From contig NZ_JAAXCY010000011.1 of NCBI RefSeq assembly GCF_014230465.1, positions 1-64,000 on the forward strand: 64,000 nucleotides of DNA, written 5' to 3'. The DNA is from Pseudomonas cremoris. GTDB lineage: Bacteria > Pseudomonadota > Gammaproteobacteria > Pseudomonadales > Pseudomonadaceae. Positions 27,227 to 35,925 of the stretch are shown piece by piece. The notes under the pieces are model-generated. The model was given only the letters and a program-made list of their open reading frames with translations, ran no database searches and had not been told where the DNA came from. The position numbers and the translations under genes are program-made. Within the stretch, counting starts at the first letter, position 1; each line of letters begins with the position of its first letter.

Positions 27227-27427
27227 TCAACGGTAGACGGTCAGCGCCAGGGCGCCGAACAGACAAACGAACAGGCTCAGGCGCAGCAACGCCGGGTGCC
27301 AGAAAAAACGGTACAGGTCGAACCCGGCCAGGAAACGATCCAGCCCCCAGGCCAGCCCCGCCGCGATCAGGAACATCAAGGTCATGGTCGGCATGTAGAT
27401 GCCGTGGAACGCGATTTCACGGGGCAT
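27227..27427 (-). CDS. DUF1656 small inner-membrane protein (AaeX-like)
   Basis: 66 residues, MPREIAFHGIYMPTMTLMFL, with two hydrophobic helices separated by a basic-aromatic loop (FDLYRFFWHP). DUF1656/AaeX proteins are encoded between FUSC and HlyD genes of AaeAB-like pumps. The ATG overlaps the 3' end of the FUSC gene by 11 bp. Its exact role in the pump is unknown. Confidence 0.9.
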   Translation of the reverse strand: MPREIAFHGIYMPTMTLMFLIAAGLAWGLDRFLAGFDLYRFFWHPALLRLSLFVCLFGALALTVYR

Positions 27428-29594
27428 GCGCAGCTCCTTTAAGGGCAGCGAGTGGCGATTGTGGGTCCAGCAACGAGGTGCGGATAAAGTGCAGGTAGCT
27501 TTTCACCCGCCGCAGGGCCGAGGTGTCGAAGTGCGGGGCGAAGGGTTCATCGGTGGCCTGAACGCGGCTGATCGCATGGTCGACGGCAATCAAACCGCGC
27601 TCCAGGTTGCTGGCGCTGGGTTGCAGGAACAGCCGCACCAGCGAGCGCCCCATCACGCGGATCGCCTGGCGCCATGGCTGCGACTCGGCGTACGCCGGGT
27701 GCACCGGCAGAATCGCCTGTTCCTTGCGCAATTCGATGATCGCGTGACCGACCTCCAGCACCACAAACATCCAACGCAGTAGATCGCGCTGCACTTGCGG
27801 CTGGCCGACCGCAAGGCCGTAAGCCTGATGCAGCAGGTCGCGGGTGCGGCTTTCAAAACTCGACGCCAGGCCCTTGAGCTTGCCGCTGATGGCATACACC
27901 ACTTGCTCGCGCAGGTCCTGCTCAAGGCGGCGCCATAACCAGCGGCTGTTGGGCGGCAGGATGATTGCCCCCGCCGCCGCGCACACCAGCATGCCGATGA
28001 CCATGGCGATGTAGTCGTTGATAAAGGTGTAGGGGTTGTAGACCGTGAGGTTGTCTGGCACCGAGCCGGTGCTGAAGAAAATCAGCAAGCCAACGCCGAC
28101 GCCTGCGTATTGCGGGCGTGAGGCGAGGAAGGCGCCGAGGATGATCACCGGGGCGAGCATCACGCACAGCAGCGGGAAGCCGTCGATCCAGGGGAACACG
28201 AAGAACATTTCGACGAAGCCCACCAACGCGCCGATCAAGGTGCCGCAGGCCATCTGGAACGCCATGCGCTTGGGGTTGGGCGTGGCGGCAGACAGGCCAA
28301 CCGTTGCCGCCGCGATCAAGGTCATGGTCGCGCCGCTGGGCCAGGCGGTGGCGACCCAATAGCTGCCAAGCACGATGAGGATGAACGACGCGCGAATCCC
28401 CGACGCGGCGCAGGCCAGCCAGTTGGTCTTGGGTGTGTAGGGTTCGTCCCAGTCTTCACGGGCGTGGCTGTGGTCGGCCAGGGAGGCGTGGGTTTGTGCG
28501 TAGTTGTGCAGGTCGTCGACAAAGCGGTAGAGCAACTCGTAGGCGGTGTGGAAATCCAGTTGCTCGGCTTCGGTTGGGTTGCAGTCCTGAAAGGCCGCGC
28601 GCAACGCACGCACCTTGGCCGGCAGGCCGTCCTTATAGGCCGTGAGTTGCGCCACCAGGCGCGCGGCATCGGGGCTGGTGAGCGCACGCCCGGAAAAACC
28701 ATCGAGCAGCTCGGCCAGGTCGTGCAGGCCGGGTTTGATCGCCGCCACCACGTGATCGGCCTCATCGGTGCGCAGCCGTTCAAGCAATTGGTGCAAGGCG
28801 TTGAAGCGCGTGGTGATGCTCATGAATTCGCTGTTGAGGCGACTCAATCGACCATTGCGCCGACGCATGTGCGGGTCTTCAAACACGGTAAGGCTGCGCA
28901 GCCCTTCCAGGCCGACCGCTTCGGCGATAAAGCGCACGTTGCTGGCCTCGAACCCTTCGCGCTGGCTGCGCCCACGCAGGCCGTCGGTGACGAATAACGC
29001 GAACACGCCAAAGCGCTGGTACAGGGCGTTGCGCATCGCGGCGCTGGAGGTTTGCGGCAGGATCGCGGCGCTGACCAACGTGGAGCACAAGATCCCCAAG
29101 GAAATTTCCAGCACCCGCCACACCGCCGCCATGAATGCGCCGTCCGGATGCGCCAGGGCTGGCAGGCCGACCATCGCCGCGGTGTAGCCGGCGAGTACAA
29201 ACCCGTACGCGCGAAAGTTGCGATTACGCGTTGCCCCAGCGGTGCAAACCCCGACCCAGATCGCCAGCGCGCCAAGGAACAGTTCGGTGTTCTGCGCAAA
29301 CAAGGCGATCAACAACACCATCACCGCCGACCCGGCCAAGGTGCCCAGGAAGCGGTAGAAACTCTTGGCGAATACCTGGCCGCTCTGCGGTTGCATCACG
29401 ATAAACACGGTGATCATCGCGGTGCGCGGTTGCGGCAGTTCCAGACGCATCGCCAGCCACAGCGTGAGGAACGCGGCAATCAGCACCTTGAAGATATACA
29501 CCCAGGTCACGCCGTCGCTGCGTGCCCAGTCGAAGAAACCGCGGCGCCACTCAAGGGAGTGCAGCCAGCGCAGCGGTGCAGGCAAGGGAGTCAT
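27417..29594 (-). CDS. FUSC-family inner-membrane transporter, AaeB-like
   Basis: 725 residues. Two membrane blocks each have several helices (residues about 30-175 and 390-520), with a cytosolic domain after each. FUSC signatures are RTAMITVFIVMQPQSGQVFA with KSFYRFLGTLAGSA in the first block and a PNPKRMAFQMACGTLIGALV-type repeat in the second. It starts MTPLPAPLRWLHSLEW. It is the energised component of the efflux system, downstream of the outer-membrane factor gene by 10 bp and overlapping the DUF1656 gene. Confidence 0.93.
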   Translation of the reverse strand: MTPLPAPLRWLHSLEWRRGFFDWARSDGVTWVYIFKVLIAAFLTLWLAMRLELPQPRTAMITVFIVMQPQSGQVFAKSFYRFLGTLAGSAVMVLLIALFAQNTELFLGALAIWVGVCTAGATRNRNFRAYGFVLAGYTAAMVGLPALAHPDGAFMAAVWRVLEISLGILCSTLVSAAILPQTSSAAMRNALYQRFGVFALFVTDGLRGRSQREGFEASNVRFIAEAVGLEGLRSLTVFEDPHMRRRNGRLSRLNSEFMSITTRFNALHQLLERLRTDEADHVVAAIKPGLHDLAELLDGFSGRALTSPDAARLVAQLTAYKDGLPAKVRALRAAFQDCNPTEAEQLDFHTAYELLYRFVDDLHNYAQTHASLADHSHAREDWDEPYTPKTNWLACAASGIRASFILIVLGSYWVATAWPSGATMTLIAAATVGLSAATPNPKRMAFQMACGTLIGALVGFVEMFFVFPWIDGFPLLCVMLAPVIILGAFLASRPQYAGVGVGLLIFFSTGSVPDNLTVYNPYTFINDYIAMVIGMLVCAAAGAIILPPNSRWLWRRLEQDLREQVVYAISGKLKGLASSFESRTRDLLHQAYGLAVGQPQVQRDLLRWMFVVLEVGHAIIELRKEQAILPVHPAYAESQPWRQAIRVMGRSLVRLFLQPSASNLERGLIAVDHAISRVQATDEPFAPHFDTSALRRVKSYLHFIRTSLLDPQSPLAALKGAAHAP

Positions 29595-29604
29595 TCAGTC
29601 CTAC

Positions 29605-31140
29605 TCAGTGATCAAACACGGCGAGTGCCGCCGGGGTCTTGCTCGGGAGGGTCTTGGCATCCTGGGGTACGTCGTTGCCGGCACCGAGGCCGCCGCCCAG
29701 GGCGGTGACCAGTTCGGCATGCGCACTCAGGCGGGCGGCCTGTACCTGTTGCTCGATCTGCTGCTGATGAAACAGCAAGGTCTGGGCATTGAGCACATTG
29801 AGGTAGTCGGTGAGGCCGCGTTGGTAGGCGATCATCGCGATGTCATAGGTTTTCTGCGCCGAGGCCACCGACTGGGCGGCAAAGTTGGATTGCTTGTCCA
29901 TCGATTCGCGGCGGATCAACTGGTCGCTGATGCCCTTGAGCGCGTTGACCAGGGTTTGGTTGTACTTGGCGACGGCGATGTCGTAACCGGCACTGGCCTC
30001 GCCAAGCTCGGCCCGTAGACGGCCGCCGTCGAAGATCGGCAAGGTGATCGCCGGGCCGACGTTGTAGTTGAATTTCTTGCCCGCCAGAAACTCCAGCATG
30101 CCGCCGCCAGTGGCCATGTAGCCGAGACTGCCCACCAGGTCGACGTTGGGATAGAACCCGGCGTGGGCCACGTCGATGCCACGGGCTTGCGCGGCGACTT
30201 GCCAACGGCTGGCGACCACGTCCGGGCGCTGGCCGAGCAGTTGCGCGGGTAGGCTCGATGGCAACTTCAGCGGCGCAGCCAGGGACAGGCTTGGGCGTTG
30301 CAGCTGCGCGCCCTCCCCCGGGCCTTTGCCGGCCAATGCGGCCAGTTGATTACGGCTCAGGGCAATTTCTTCATCCAGAGCATCCAGTTGGCGGTGGGTT
30401 TCCGGCAACGGGGTTTCGGCCTGGCTGACGTCGAAGTGCGTACCGATCCCGGCGTTCAGGCGTTTGTTGGCCAGGTCCAGGATCTGCCGTTGCTGGGCCA
30501 GGGTGGCGGCGACGATATCGCGGTTGGCGTAGTGCAACGACAGCTGGATATAGGCGCGCACGACGTTGTTCTGCAATTCGAGTTGGGCCTGGCGCGCTTC
30601 GGCAGCGCTCATGTGCGCCATGTCCACGGCGCGCTCGGTGGTATTGCTTTCGCGGCCCCACAGGTCGAGGGCGTAGCTCAGGCCCAGGGACGAATTGTTG
30701 TCCCAGGTGGTGGCACCGCTCAGTTCACCAGGGCCGTAGAACTGGTCTTTCGGCCAGTTGTGGCGCTTGAGGGTGGTGTCGCTGTTGATCTGCAGCGACT
30801 CGGCGGACTCGGCAATCCCGGCCATGGCCCGTGCTTCACGCACGCGTGCGGCAGCCATGGCCATGCTCGGGCTGTTTTGGGTGGCGAGGTCGACCCAATG
30901 ATTGAGCTGGGCGTCGCCATAGGCTTGCCACCATTGCGCGGTGGGCCAATGGGCGTCCTGGGCGGCGCTCTGGATCGCTTCGTCGGTGGCCAGGTTGTTG
31001 GCGCTGAGGGCCTGGCCTTGGGGGGCGATTCCTCCGGTTCCGATACAGCCGCTGATTGCTAACGATAAGGCGCAAACACTGAGAGCCTTCAGCCCTCCGT
31101 TAATGAGAGTCTTGAGCTCTCTGCTGATGCGACGCGGCAC
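29605..31140 (-). CDS. NodT/OprM-type outer-membrane efflux lipoprotein
   Basis: 511 residues from a GTG at 31140, chosen because AGGA lies 11 bp upstream and the signal peptide then begins VPRRISRELKTLINGGLKAL with lipobox ISGC. Upstream codons are open but give a long unlikely leader. The body has the two TolC-like repeats: WWQAYGDAQLNHWVDLATQN, the QLELQNNVVRAYIQLSLHYA helix, LLGQRPDVVASRWQVAAQAR and GFYPNVDLVGSLGYMATGGG, typical of NodT proteins. It is the first gene of the efflux operon, 183 bp from the divergent LysR gene. Confidence 0.9.
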   Translation of the reverse strand: MPRRISRELKTLINGGLKALSVCALSLAISGCIGTGGIAPQGQALSANNLATDEAIQSAAQDAHWPTAQWWQAYGDAQLNHWVDLATQNSPSMAMAAARVREARAMAGIAESAESLQINSDTTLKRHNWPKDQFYGPGELSGATTWDNNSSLGLSYALDLWGRESNTTERAVDMAHMSAAEARQAQLELQNNVVRAYIQLSLHYANRDIVAATLAQQRQILDLANKRLNAGIGTHFDVSQAETPLPETHRQLDALDEEIALSRNQLAALAGKGPGEGAQLQRPSLSLAAPLKLPSSLPAQLLGQRPDVVASRWQVAAQARGIDVAHAGFYPNVDLVGSLGYMATGGGMLEFLAGKKFNYNVGPAITLPIFDGGRLRAELGEASAGYDIAVAKYNQTLVNALKGISDQLIRRESMDKQSNFAAQSVASAQKTYDIAMIAYQRGLTDYLNVLNAQTLLFHQQQIEQQVQAARLSAHAELVTALGGGLGAGNDVPQDAKTLPSKTPAALAVFDH

Positions 31141-31323
31141 GGCGAACGAATTCCTGAGGTGGTGTTGCGGGGGAAGGTGGCGCAATTCTAGGCGGCGGCA
31201 TTGAGGACGATAAGCTGGCATTCCTGTGAATCTTTGTTACCGTTCAGGCGATAATCCGTTGGTAGGGATCACTGGACGGCGTAACTTTCTGTCACAATTT
31301 GTTATCTCCCCTGAGAACACTCC

Positions 31324-32292
31324 ATGGACACTTTGCAAAACATGCGCGCCTTCAGTTGTGTGGCCGAGGCTGGCAGCTTCACCGCCGCCGCCGTGCAACT
31401 GGACACCACCACGGCCAACGTCTCGCGCGCGGTCTCCAACCTGGAAGCCCATCTGCAAACCCGCTTGCTCAACCGCACCACCCGTCGCATTGCGCTGACT
31501 GAAGCCGGTAAACGCTATTTGCTGCGCTGCGAACAAATCCTGGCCTACGTCGAAGAAGCCGAGGCCGAAGCCAGCGACGCCCACGCACGCCCTGCCGGGC
31601 AGCTGAAAGTGCACACCATGACCGGCATCGGCCAGCATTTCGTCATCGACGCGATTGCCCGCTACCGCCGCACCCACCCGGACGTGACCTTCGACCTGAC
31701 CCTGGCCAACCGTGTGCCTGACCTACTCGACGAGGGCTACGACGTGTCCATCGTGCTGGCCAGCGAGCTGCCGGACTCGGGTTTCGTGTCCCAACGCCTG
31801 GGCATCACCTACAGCATCGCCTGCGCCTCGCCGGATTACGTCAAGGCCAAGGGCTGCGCGCAACGCCCCCATGACTTGCTCAACCACGCTTGCCTGCGCC
31901 TGGTCAGCCCGGTGATCCAGTTGGACAAATGGACCTTCAACGGCCCCGAAGGCCAGGAAAGCGTGGCCATCAACACCTCACCGTTCCTGGTGAACTCGGC
32001 CGACGCGATGAAGACCGCGATCACCAGCGGCATGGGCGTTGGCCTGCTGCCGGTGTATGCGGCGATTGAAGGCCTGCGCAACGGCACCCTGGTGCGGGTG
32101 ATGCCCAACTACCGCTCCCAGGAGCTGAACCTGTACGCCATCTACCCGTCGCGCCAATACCTGGATGCAAAGATCAAGACCTGGGTGGAATACCTGCGCG
32201 GTTCGTTGCCGGAGATTCTGGCGGCGCATCAGGCGGAATTGGTGGCGTATGAAGTGAGTGGCGGGTTGGGCAGCGCTCGTTTAGCGACCTGA
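31324..32292 (+). CDS. LysR-family transcriptional regulator
   Basis: 322 residues. The N-terminal winged helix-turn-helix (residues 1-60: MDTLQNMRAFSCVAEAGSFT, then VSRAVSNLEAHLQTRLLNRT) is followed by a linker helix and a periplasmic-binding-protein-like effector domain with GQLKVHTMTGIGQHFVIDAI. It is divergent from the NodT-FUSC-HlyD operon and most likely controls it, as AaeR does for aaeXAB; the inducer is unknown. The 183 bp shared gap (31141-31323) is AT-richer, but no single operator stands out by eye. Confidence 0.92.
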   Translation: MDTLQNMRAFSCVAEAGSFTAAAVQLDTTTANVSRAVSNLEAHLQTRLLNRTTRRIALTEAGKRYLLRCEQILAYVEEAEAEASDAHARPAGQLKVHTMTGIGQHFVIDAIARYRRTHPDVTFDLTLANRVPDLLDEGYDVSIVLASELPDSGFVSQRLGITYSIACASPDYVKAKGCAQRPHDLLNHACLRLVSPVIQLDKWTFNGPEGQESVAINTSPFLVNSADAMKTAITSGMGVGLLPVYAAIEGLRNGTLVRVMPNYRSQELNLYAIYPSRQYLDAKIKTWVEYLRGSLPEILAAHQAELVAYEVSGGLGSARLAT

Positions 32293-32315
32293 TTTCTTCT
32301 AAACGATGGAGATCA

Positions 32316-32409
32316 AATGTGGGAGCGGGCTTGCTCGCGAAAGCGGTGTGTCAGTCAATAAGTCTTTATCTGACACACCGCTTTCGCGAGCAAGCCCGCT
32401 CCCACATTT
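32316..32409. repeat. REPIN copy 5, near-perfect long palindrome
   Basis: AAATGTGGGAGCGGGCTTGC ... GCAAGCCCGCTCCCACATTT, with pairing that extends inward through GCTCGCGAAAGCGGTGTGTCA and TGACACACCGCTTTCGCGAGC. It lies after the LysR gene. Confidence 0.93.
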
Positions 32410-32506
32410 AGATCTGTGTTCACGTTGGTTCAGTGGTGTCCTGACAACGCTGGCCAAGAATGTTAGCGTGCTTCGCATTCTTCCGTAGTCGATGAGCCCG
32501 CCTGCA

Positions 32507-33481
32507 ATGAAAAAGACTGTCCTCGCCTTCAGCCGCGTCACCCCGCAAATGATCGAACGCCTGCAACAGGATTTCGAGGTGATCGCGCCTAACCCCAAGC
32601 TGGGTGATATCAACGCTCAATTCAATGAAGCCCTGCCCCACGCCCATGGTTTGATCGGGGTGGGCCGCAAGCTGGGCCGCGAGCAGTTGCAAGGTGCGAG
32701 CAAGCTGGAAGTGGTGTCCAGCGTGTCGGTGGGCTACGACAACTACGACGTGCCCTACTTCAATGAACGCGGGATCATGCTCACCAACACCCCCGACGTG
32801 CTCACCGAAAGTACCGCCGACCTGGCTTTCGCCCTGTTGATGAGCAGCGCACGCCGTGTGGCCGAACTGGATGCCTGGACCAAAGCCGGCCAGTGGAAAG
32901 CCAGCGTGGGTGCGCCGCTGTTCGGTTGCGATGTGCACGGCAAGACCCTGGGCATCGTCGGCATGGGCAATATCGGCGCAGCCGTGGCGCGCCGTGGTCG
33001 CCTGGGTTTCAACATGCCGATCCTGTACAGCGGTAACAGCCGCAAGACTGAGCTTGAGCAGGAGCTGGGCGCCCAGTTCCGCAGCCTGGACCAGTTGCTG
33101 GCCGAGTCGGACTTCGTGTGCCTGGTGGTGCCATTGAGCGACAAGACTCGCCACCTGATCAGCACCCGCGAGTTGGGCCTGATGAAATCCAGCGCGATCC
33201 TGATCAACATCTCCCGCGGCCCGGTGGTGGATGAGCCGGCGCTGATCGAAGCGCTGCAAACCCAACGCATCCGTGGGGCGGGGCTGGATGTGTATGAGCA
33301 GGAACCGCTGAGCGAGTCGCCGTTGTTCCAATTGAGCAATGCGGTGACCTTGCCGCATATCGGCTCGGCGACGAATGAAACCCGCGAAGCCATGGCCAAC
33401 CGCGCCCTGGAAAACCTGCGCAGCGCCCTGCTGGGCCAGCGTCCGCAGGACCTGGTGAACCCGCAGGTCTGGAAGGGCTGA
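32507..33481 (+). CDS. ghrB: D-2-hydroxyacid dehydrogenase, GhrB/2-ketogluconate reductase type
   Basis: 324 residues from ATG 32507 (MKKTVLAFSRVTPQMIERLQ), the same length as E. coli GhrB; an ATG at 32492 adds five residues and has no ribosome site. It has the NAD(P)-binding GIVGMGNIGAAVARR motif, ISVGYDNYDV-like SVSVGYDNYDV in the catalytic domain, and the catalytic Arg/Glu/His set in NISRGPVVDE, LDVYEQEPLS and TLPHIGSATNET. It reduces glyoxylate, hydroxypyruvate or 2-ketogluconate. No other genes of ketogluconate use are nearby, so the physiological substrate is open. Confidence 0.88.
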   Translation: MKKTVLAFSRVTPQMIERLQQDFEVIAPNPKLGDINAQFNEALPHAHGLIGVGRKLGREQLQGASKLEVVSSVSVGYDNYDVPYFNERGIMLTNTPDVLTESTADLAFALLMSSARRVAELDAWTKAGQWKASVGAPLFGCDVHGKTLGIVGMGNIGAAVARRGRLGFNMPILYSGNSRKTELEQELGAQFRSLDQLLAESDFVCLVVPLSDKTRHLISTRELGLMKSSAILINISRGPVVDEPALIEALQTQRIRGAGLDVYEQEPLSESPLFQLSNAVTLPHIGSATNETREAMANRALENLRSALLGQRPQDLVNPQVWKG

Positions 33482-33485
33482 TTTT

Positions 33486-33516
33486 AGCGGCCCATGCCCC
33501 TAAAGCATGGGCCGCT
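33486..33516. terminator. Hairpin after the GhrB-like gene
   Basis: AGCGGCCCATGC / GCATGGGCCGCT, a 12-bp perfect stem with a short loop, five bases after the stop. A TTTT run precedes it, so it has T-runs better suited to the minus strand; the plus strand lacks a T-tract. Confidence 0.6.
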
Positions 33517-33566
33517 CAAGTCGATAACCTTCTATAGATGTCATCCCTGATCCACAGAAGGTTTTT

Positions 33567-34469
33567 ATGTCCACCACCAAAGCCCGCGCAGATTCACTCT
33601 CGCTTCTGCTCTTTACCTTGCGCAGCGGCAAGCTGATGGCGATCAACCTGCTGAAAGTCAGCGAAATCATTCCCTGCCCGCCGCTGACCAAGCTGCCGGA
33701 GTCCCATCCTCACGTCAAAGGCATCGCCACCCTGCGCGGCGCTTCGCTGTCGGTGATCGACCTGAGCCGTGCCCTGGGGGAGATGCCCCTGCAAGACCCG
33801 GACGGCGGCTGTCTGATCGTCACCGATGTGAGCCGCTCCAAGCAGGGCCTGCATGTGCAGGCGGTGAGCAAGATCGTGCACTGCCTGACCACTGACATCC
33901 GCCCGCCCCCCTTCGGGTCCGGCGGCAATCGCTCGTTTATCACCGGGGTGACCCAGGTAGAGGGCGGCCTGGTGCAGGTACTGGACATCGAAAAAGTCAT
34001 CCACGGCATCGCCCCGGCGCAGATCGAAGCCGCACCCACCGACCTGACCATGGAAGAGGCCGAAGTGCTCGGCAATGCGCGCATCCTGGTGGTGGACGAC
34101 AGCCAAGTGGCGCTGCAGCAGTCGGTGCACACCCTGCGCAACCTGGGCCTCACGTGCCACACCGCACGCAGTGCCAAGGAAGCCATCGATGTGCTGCTGG
34201 AACTGCAAGGCACCGCGCAGCAGATCAACGTAGTAGTGTCGGACATCGAAATGTCCGAGATGGACGGCTACGCCCTCACCCGTACCCTGCGCGAAACGCC
34301 GGACTTCCAAGAGCTTTACGTGTTGCTGCACACCTCCCTGGACAGCGCGATGAACAGTGAAAAAGCCCGACTGGCTGGCGCTGACGCGGTGCTGACCAAG
34401 TTCTCGTCGCCCGAGCTGACCAAGTGCCTGGTGGTGGCTGCGCAAACCGTGGCGCAAAAAGGTCTGTGA
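33567..34469 (+). CDS. cheV: CheV-like chemotaxis coupling protein (CheW domain plus receiver)
   Basis: 300 residues. Residues about 10-155 form a CheW-like domain (LLLFTLRSGKLMAINLLKVS, HPHVKGIATLRGASLSVIDL, FITGVTQVEGGLVQVLDIEK). Residues about 175-298 form a receiver domain with the acidic pair in VVDDS, phospho-acceptor D226 in SDIEMSEMDGY, a Thr in LHTS and Lys in LTKFSS. CheV couples chemoreceptors to CheA and tunes the response by phosphorylation. It is likely regulated with the other chemotaxis genes; the Aer-like receptor at 35926 is close by. The next gene starts inside its stop codon. Confidence 0.93.
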   Translation: MSTTKARADSLSLLLFTLRSGKLMAINLLKVSEIIPCPPLTKLPESHPHVKGIATLRGASLSVIDLSRALGEMPLQDPDGGCLIVTDVSRSKQGLHVQAVSKIVHCLTTDIRPPPFGSGGNRSFITGVTQVEGGLVQVLDIEKVIHGIAPAQIEAAPTDLTMEEAEVLGNARILVVDDSQVALQQSVHTLRNLGLTCHTARSAKEAIDVLLELQGTAQQINVVVSDIEMSEMDGYALTRTLRETPDFQELYVLLHTSLDSAMNSEKARLAGADAVLTKFSSPELTKCLVVAAQTVAQKGL

Positions 34470-34948
34470 GCGAATATTTCCAACTGCTGCGCCGCGACCT
34501 CACCGGCAGCCTGCCCGCCCCACAATGGCCGGCCGATACCCAGTTGGGCCATTACCACGACAACCTGGCCCCGGCGATTCACGCAGTGTTATGCATGACT
34601 CAGGAGCAAGGCGGCGGCCGCGTGCCCAACCTGGAAACCTGGCAGCGCCAGTTCACCACCGATGCCGAGTTCGACCCCACGCTGTGCCTGGTGGCGAGTA
34701 ACGCCGAGGGCATTCTCGGCGTAGCTCAGTGCTGGACCAGCGCCTTCATCAAGAACCTCTCCGTTCACCCTTGTGCCCAAGGCCAGGGGCTCGGCCGTGC
34801 GCTGCTGTTGCACAGTTTCCAGGTGTTCAAGCAGCGCGGTGAACCCTATGTGGACCTCAAGGTGCTGGAAAACAACCTGCGTGCCCGGCAGCTTTATGAA
34901 AGCGCGGGAATGAGATTTGTCCTACGGGATGTAGTGCAAGAGGACTGA
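34466..34948 (+). CDS. GNAT-family N-acetyltransferase
   Basis: 160 residues from GTG 34466 (VSEYFQLLRRDLTGSLPAPQ). The GTGA overlap with the CheV stop makes this start more likely than the in-frame ATG at 34424, which lies deep in CheV. The acetyl-CoA motif is NLSVHPCAQGQGLGRALLLH (motif A, Q-x-x-G-x-G), followed by VDLKVLENNLRARQLYESAG (motif B). The acceptor is unknown. Coupled translation with CheV hints at a link, but this can be chance packing. Confidence 0.88.
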   Translation: MSEYFQLLRRDLTGSLPAPQWPADTQLGHYHDNLAPAIHAVLCMTQEQGGGRVPNLETWQRQFTTDAEFDPTLCLVASNAEGILGVAQCWTSAFIKNLSVHPCAQGQGLGRALLLHSFQVFKQRGEPYVDLKVLENNLRARQLYESAGMRFVLRDVVQED

Positions 34949-35056
34949 CAGGCGCTGGCGCACAACTTGCTTCCAGAGAGCCAGCTCGGTGAACAGAGGT
35001 AAAAACCCGTCACCGTTCCTGCGTGCCCTCTGACCTTGCCTGGTGACAGATCCGCC

Positions 35057-35800
35057 ATGAACACTCATTTTTCCTGCGTCGGTTGCGGTAAATGCTGCAC
35101 CGACCATCATGTCCCCCTCACCCTCGACGAAGCCCGTATGTGGGCGGCCGACGGCGGTAATGTCATTGTTCTGGTGGAAGGTTTCCTCGGCAATGGCCTG
35201 GGTCTGCCCCAACAACAACGCGAACATGCCGAGCGCCGTTCGGTGGTGGTGCCCAGCGGCAACATCGAGGCGTTTGTGGCGATCACTTTTGCCGCTTACA
35301 ACGCCGGACGCTGCCGGAATCTTGACGAAGACAATCGCTGCCGTATCTATGAACGGCGGCCGTTGGTGTGTCGCATTTATCCGATGGAGATCAACCCACA
35401 TATCCCGTTGAACCCCGCCGCCAAGGACTGCCCGCCGGAGTCATGGGAGCAGGGGCCGGCGCTGATCGTCGGGGGTGAGTTGATGGACGTGGAGTTGGCC
35501 GAGCTGATCCAACGCTCACGCCAGGCCGACCGCGACGACGTGCAGGCCAAGGAGGCGGTATGCGCGTTGCTGGGTATTCGCACCACGGCGCTCAAGGGCG
35601 ATGGGTTTACCGCGTACCTGCCGGACATGGGCGCGTTTGCACAGGCGATTGAGTTGGCGATGGAGCGGCCAGCGGTGGCCAGTGAGTGGGTGTTTCATGT
35701 GTCAGGGCTGGATATTGCCGAGCAGGTGCTGGATGCCGGGGCGCAGATTGCGACGCAGGTGCCGGCCAATTATGCGTTTATTTCGCTGAGGGCGGCGTAG
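35057..35800 (+). CDS. YkgJ-family cysteine-cluster protein
   Basis: 247 residues from ATG 35057 (MNTHFSCVGCGKCCTDHHVP). The C-x-x-C-x-x-C-C cluster, then CRNLDEDNRCRIYERRPLVC and RIYPMEINPHIPLNP, are diagnostic of the YkgJ/UPF0153 family, which is predicted to bind zinc or an iron-sulfur cluster. The biochemical role is not known. A second cysteine near LNPAAKDCPPESWEQG may add to the site. It stands alone, followed by a REPIN. Confidence 0.9.
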   Translation: MNTHFSCVGCGKCCTDHHVPLTLDEARMWAADGGNVIVLVEGFLGNGLGLPQQQREHAERRSVVVPSGNIEAFVAITFAAYNAGRCRNLDEDNRCRIYERRPLVCRIYPMEINPHIPLNPAAKDCPPESWEQGPALIVGGELMDVELAELIQRSRQADRDDVQAKEAVCALLGIRTTALKGDGFTAYLPDMGAFAQAIELAMERPAVASEWVFHVSGLDIAEQVLDAGAQIATQVPANYAFISLRAA

Positions 35801-35812
35801 GTCTGAATGGCC

Positions 35813-35898
35813 CCTTCGCGAGCAAGCCCGCTCCCACATTTGACTGCATTCCAAAATTGGATCTCGGTCGAATGTGGGAGCGGGCTTGCTCGCGAAGG
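35813..35898. repeat. REPIN copy 6, arms in the opposite order
   Basis: CCTTCGCGAGCAAGCCCGCT first, then AGCGGGCTTGCTCGCGAAGG, between the convergent ends of the YkgJ gene and the chemoreceptor gene; it may act as a two-way transcript end. Confidence 0.92.
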
Positions 35899-35925
35899 CG
35901 GCGGTACATTCACCGTAAATCTTAC

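Noticed and set aside
6980..35898. Repeated palindromes considered as a CRISPR array
   Set aside because: The repeats are single REPINs kilobases apart, not regularly spaced arrays, and no cas genes are present.
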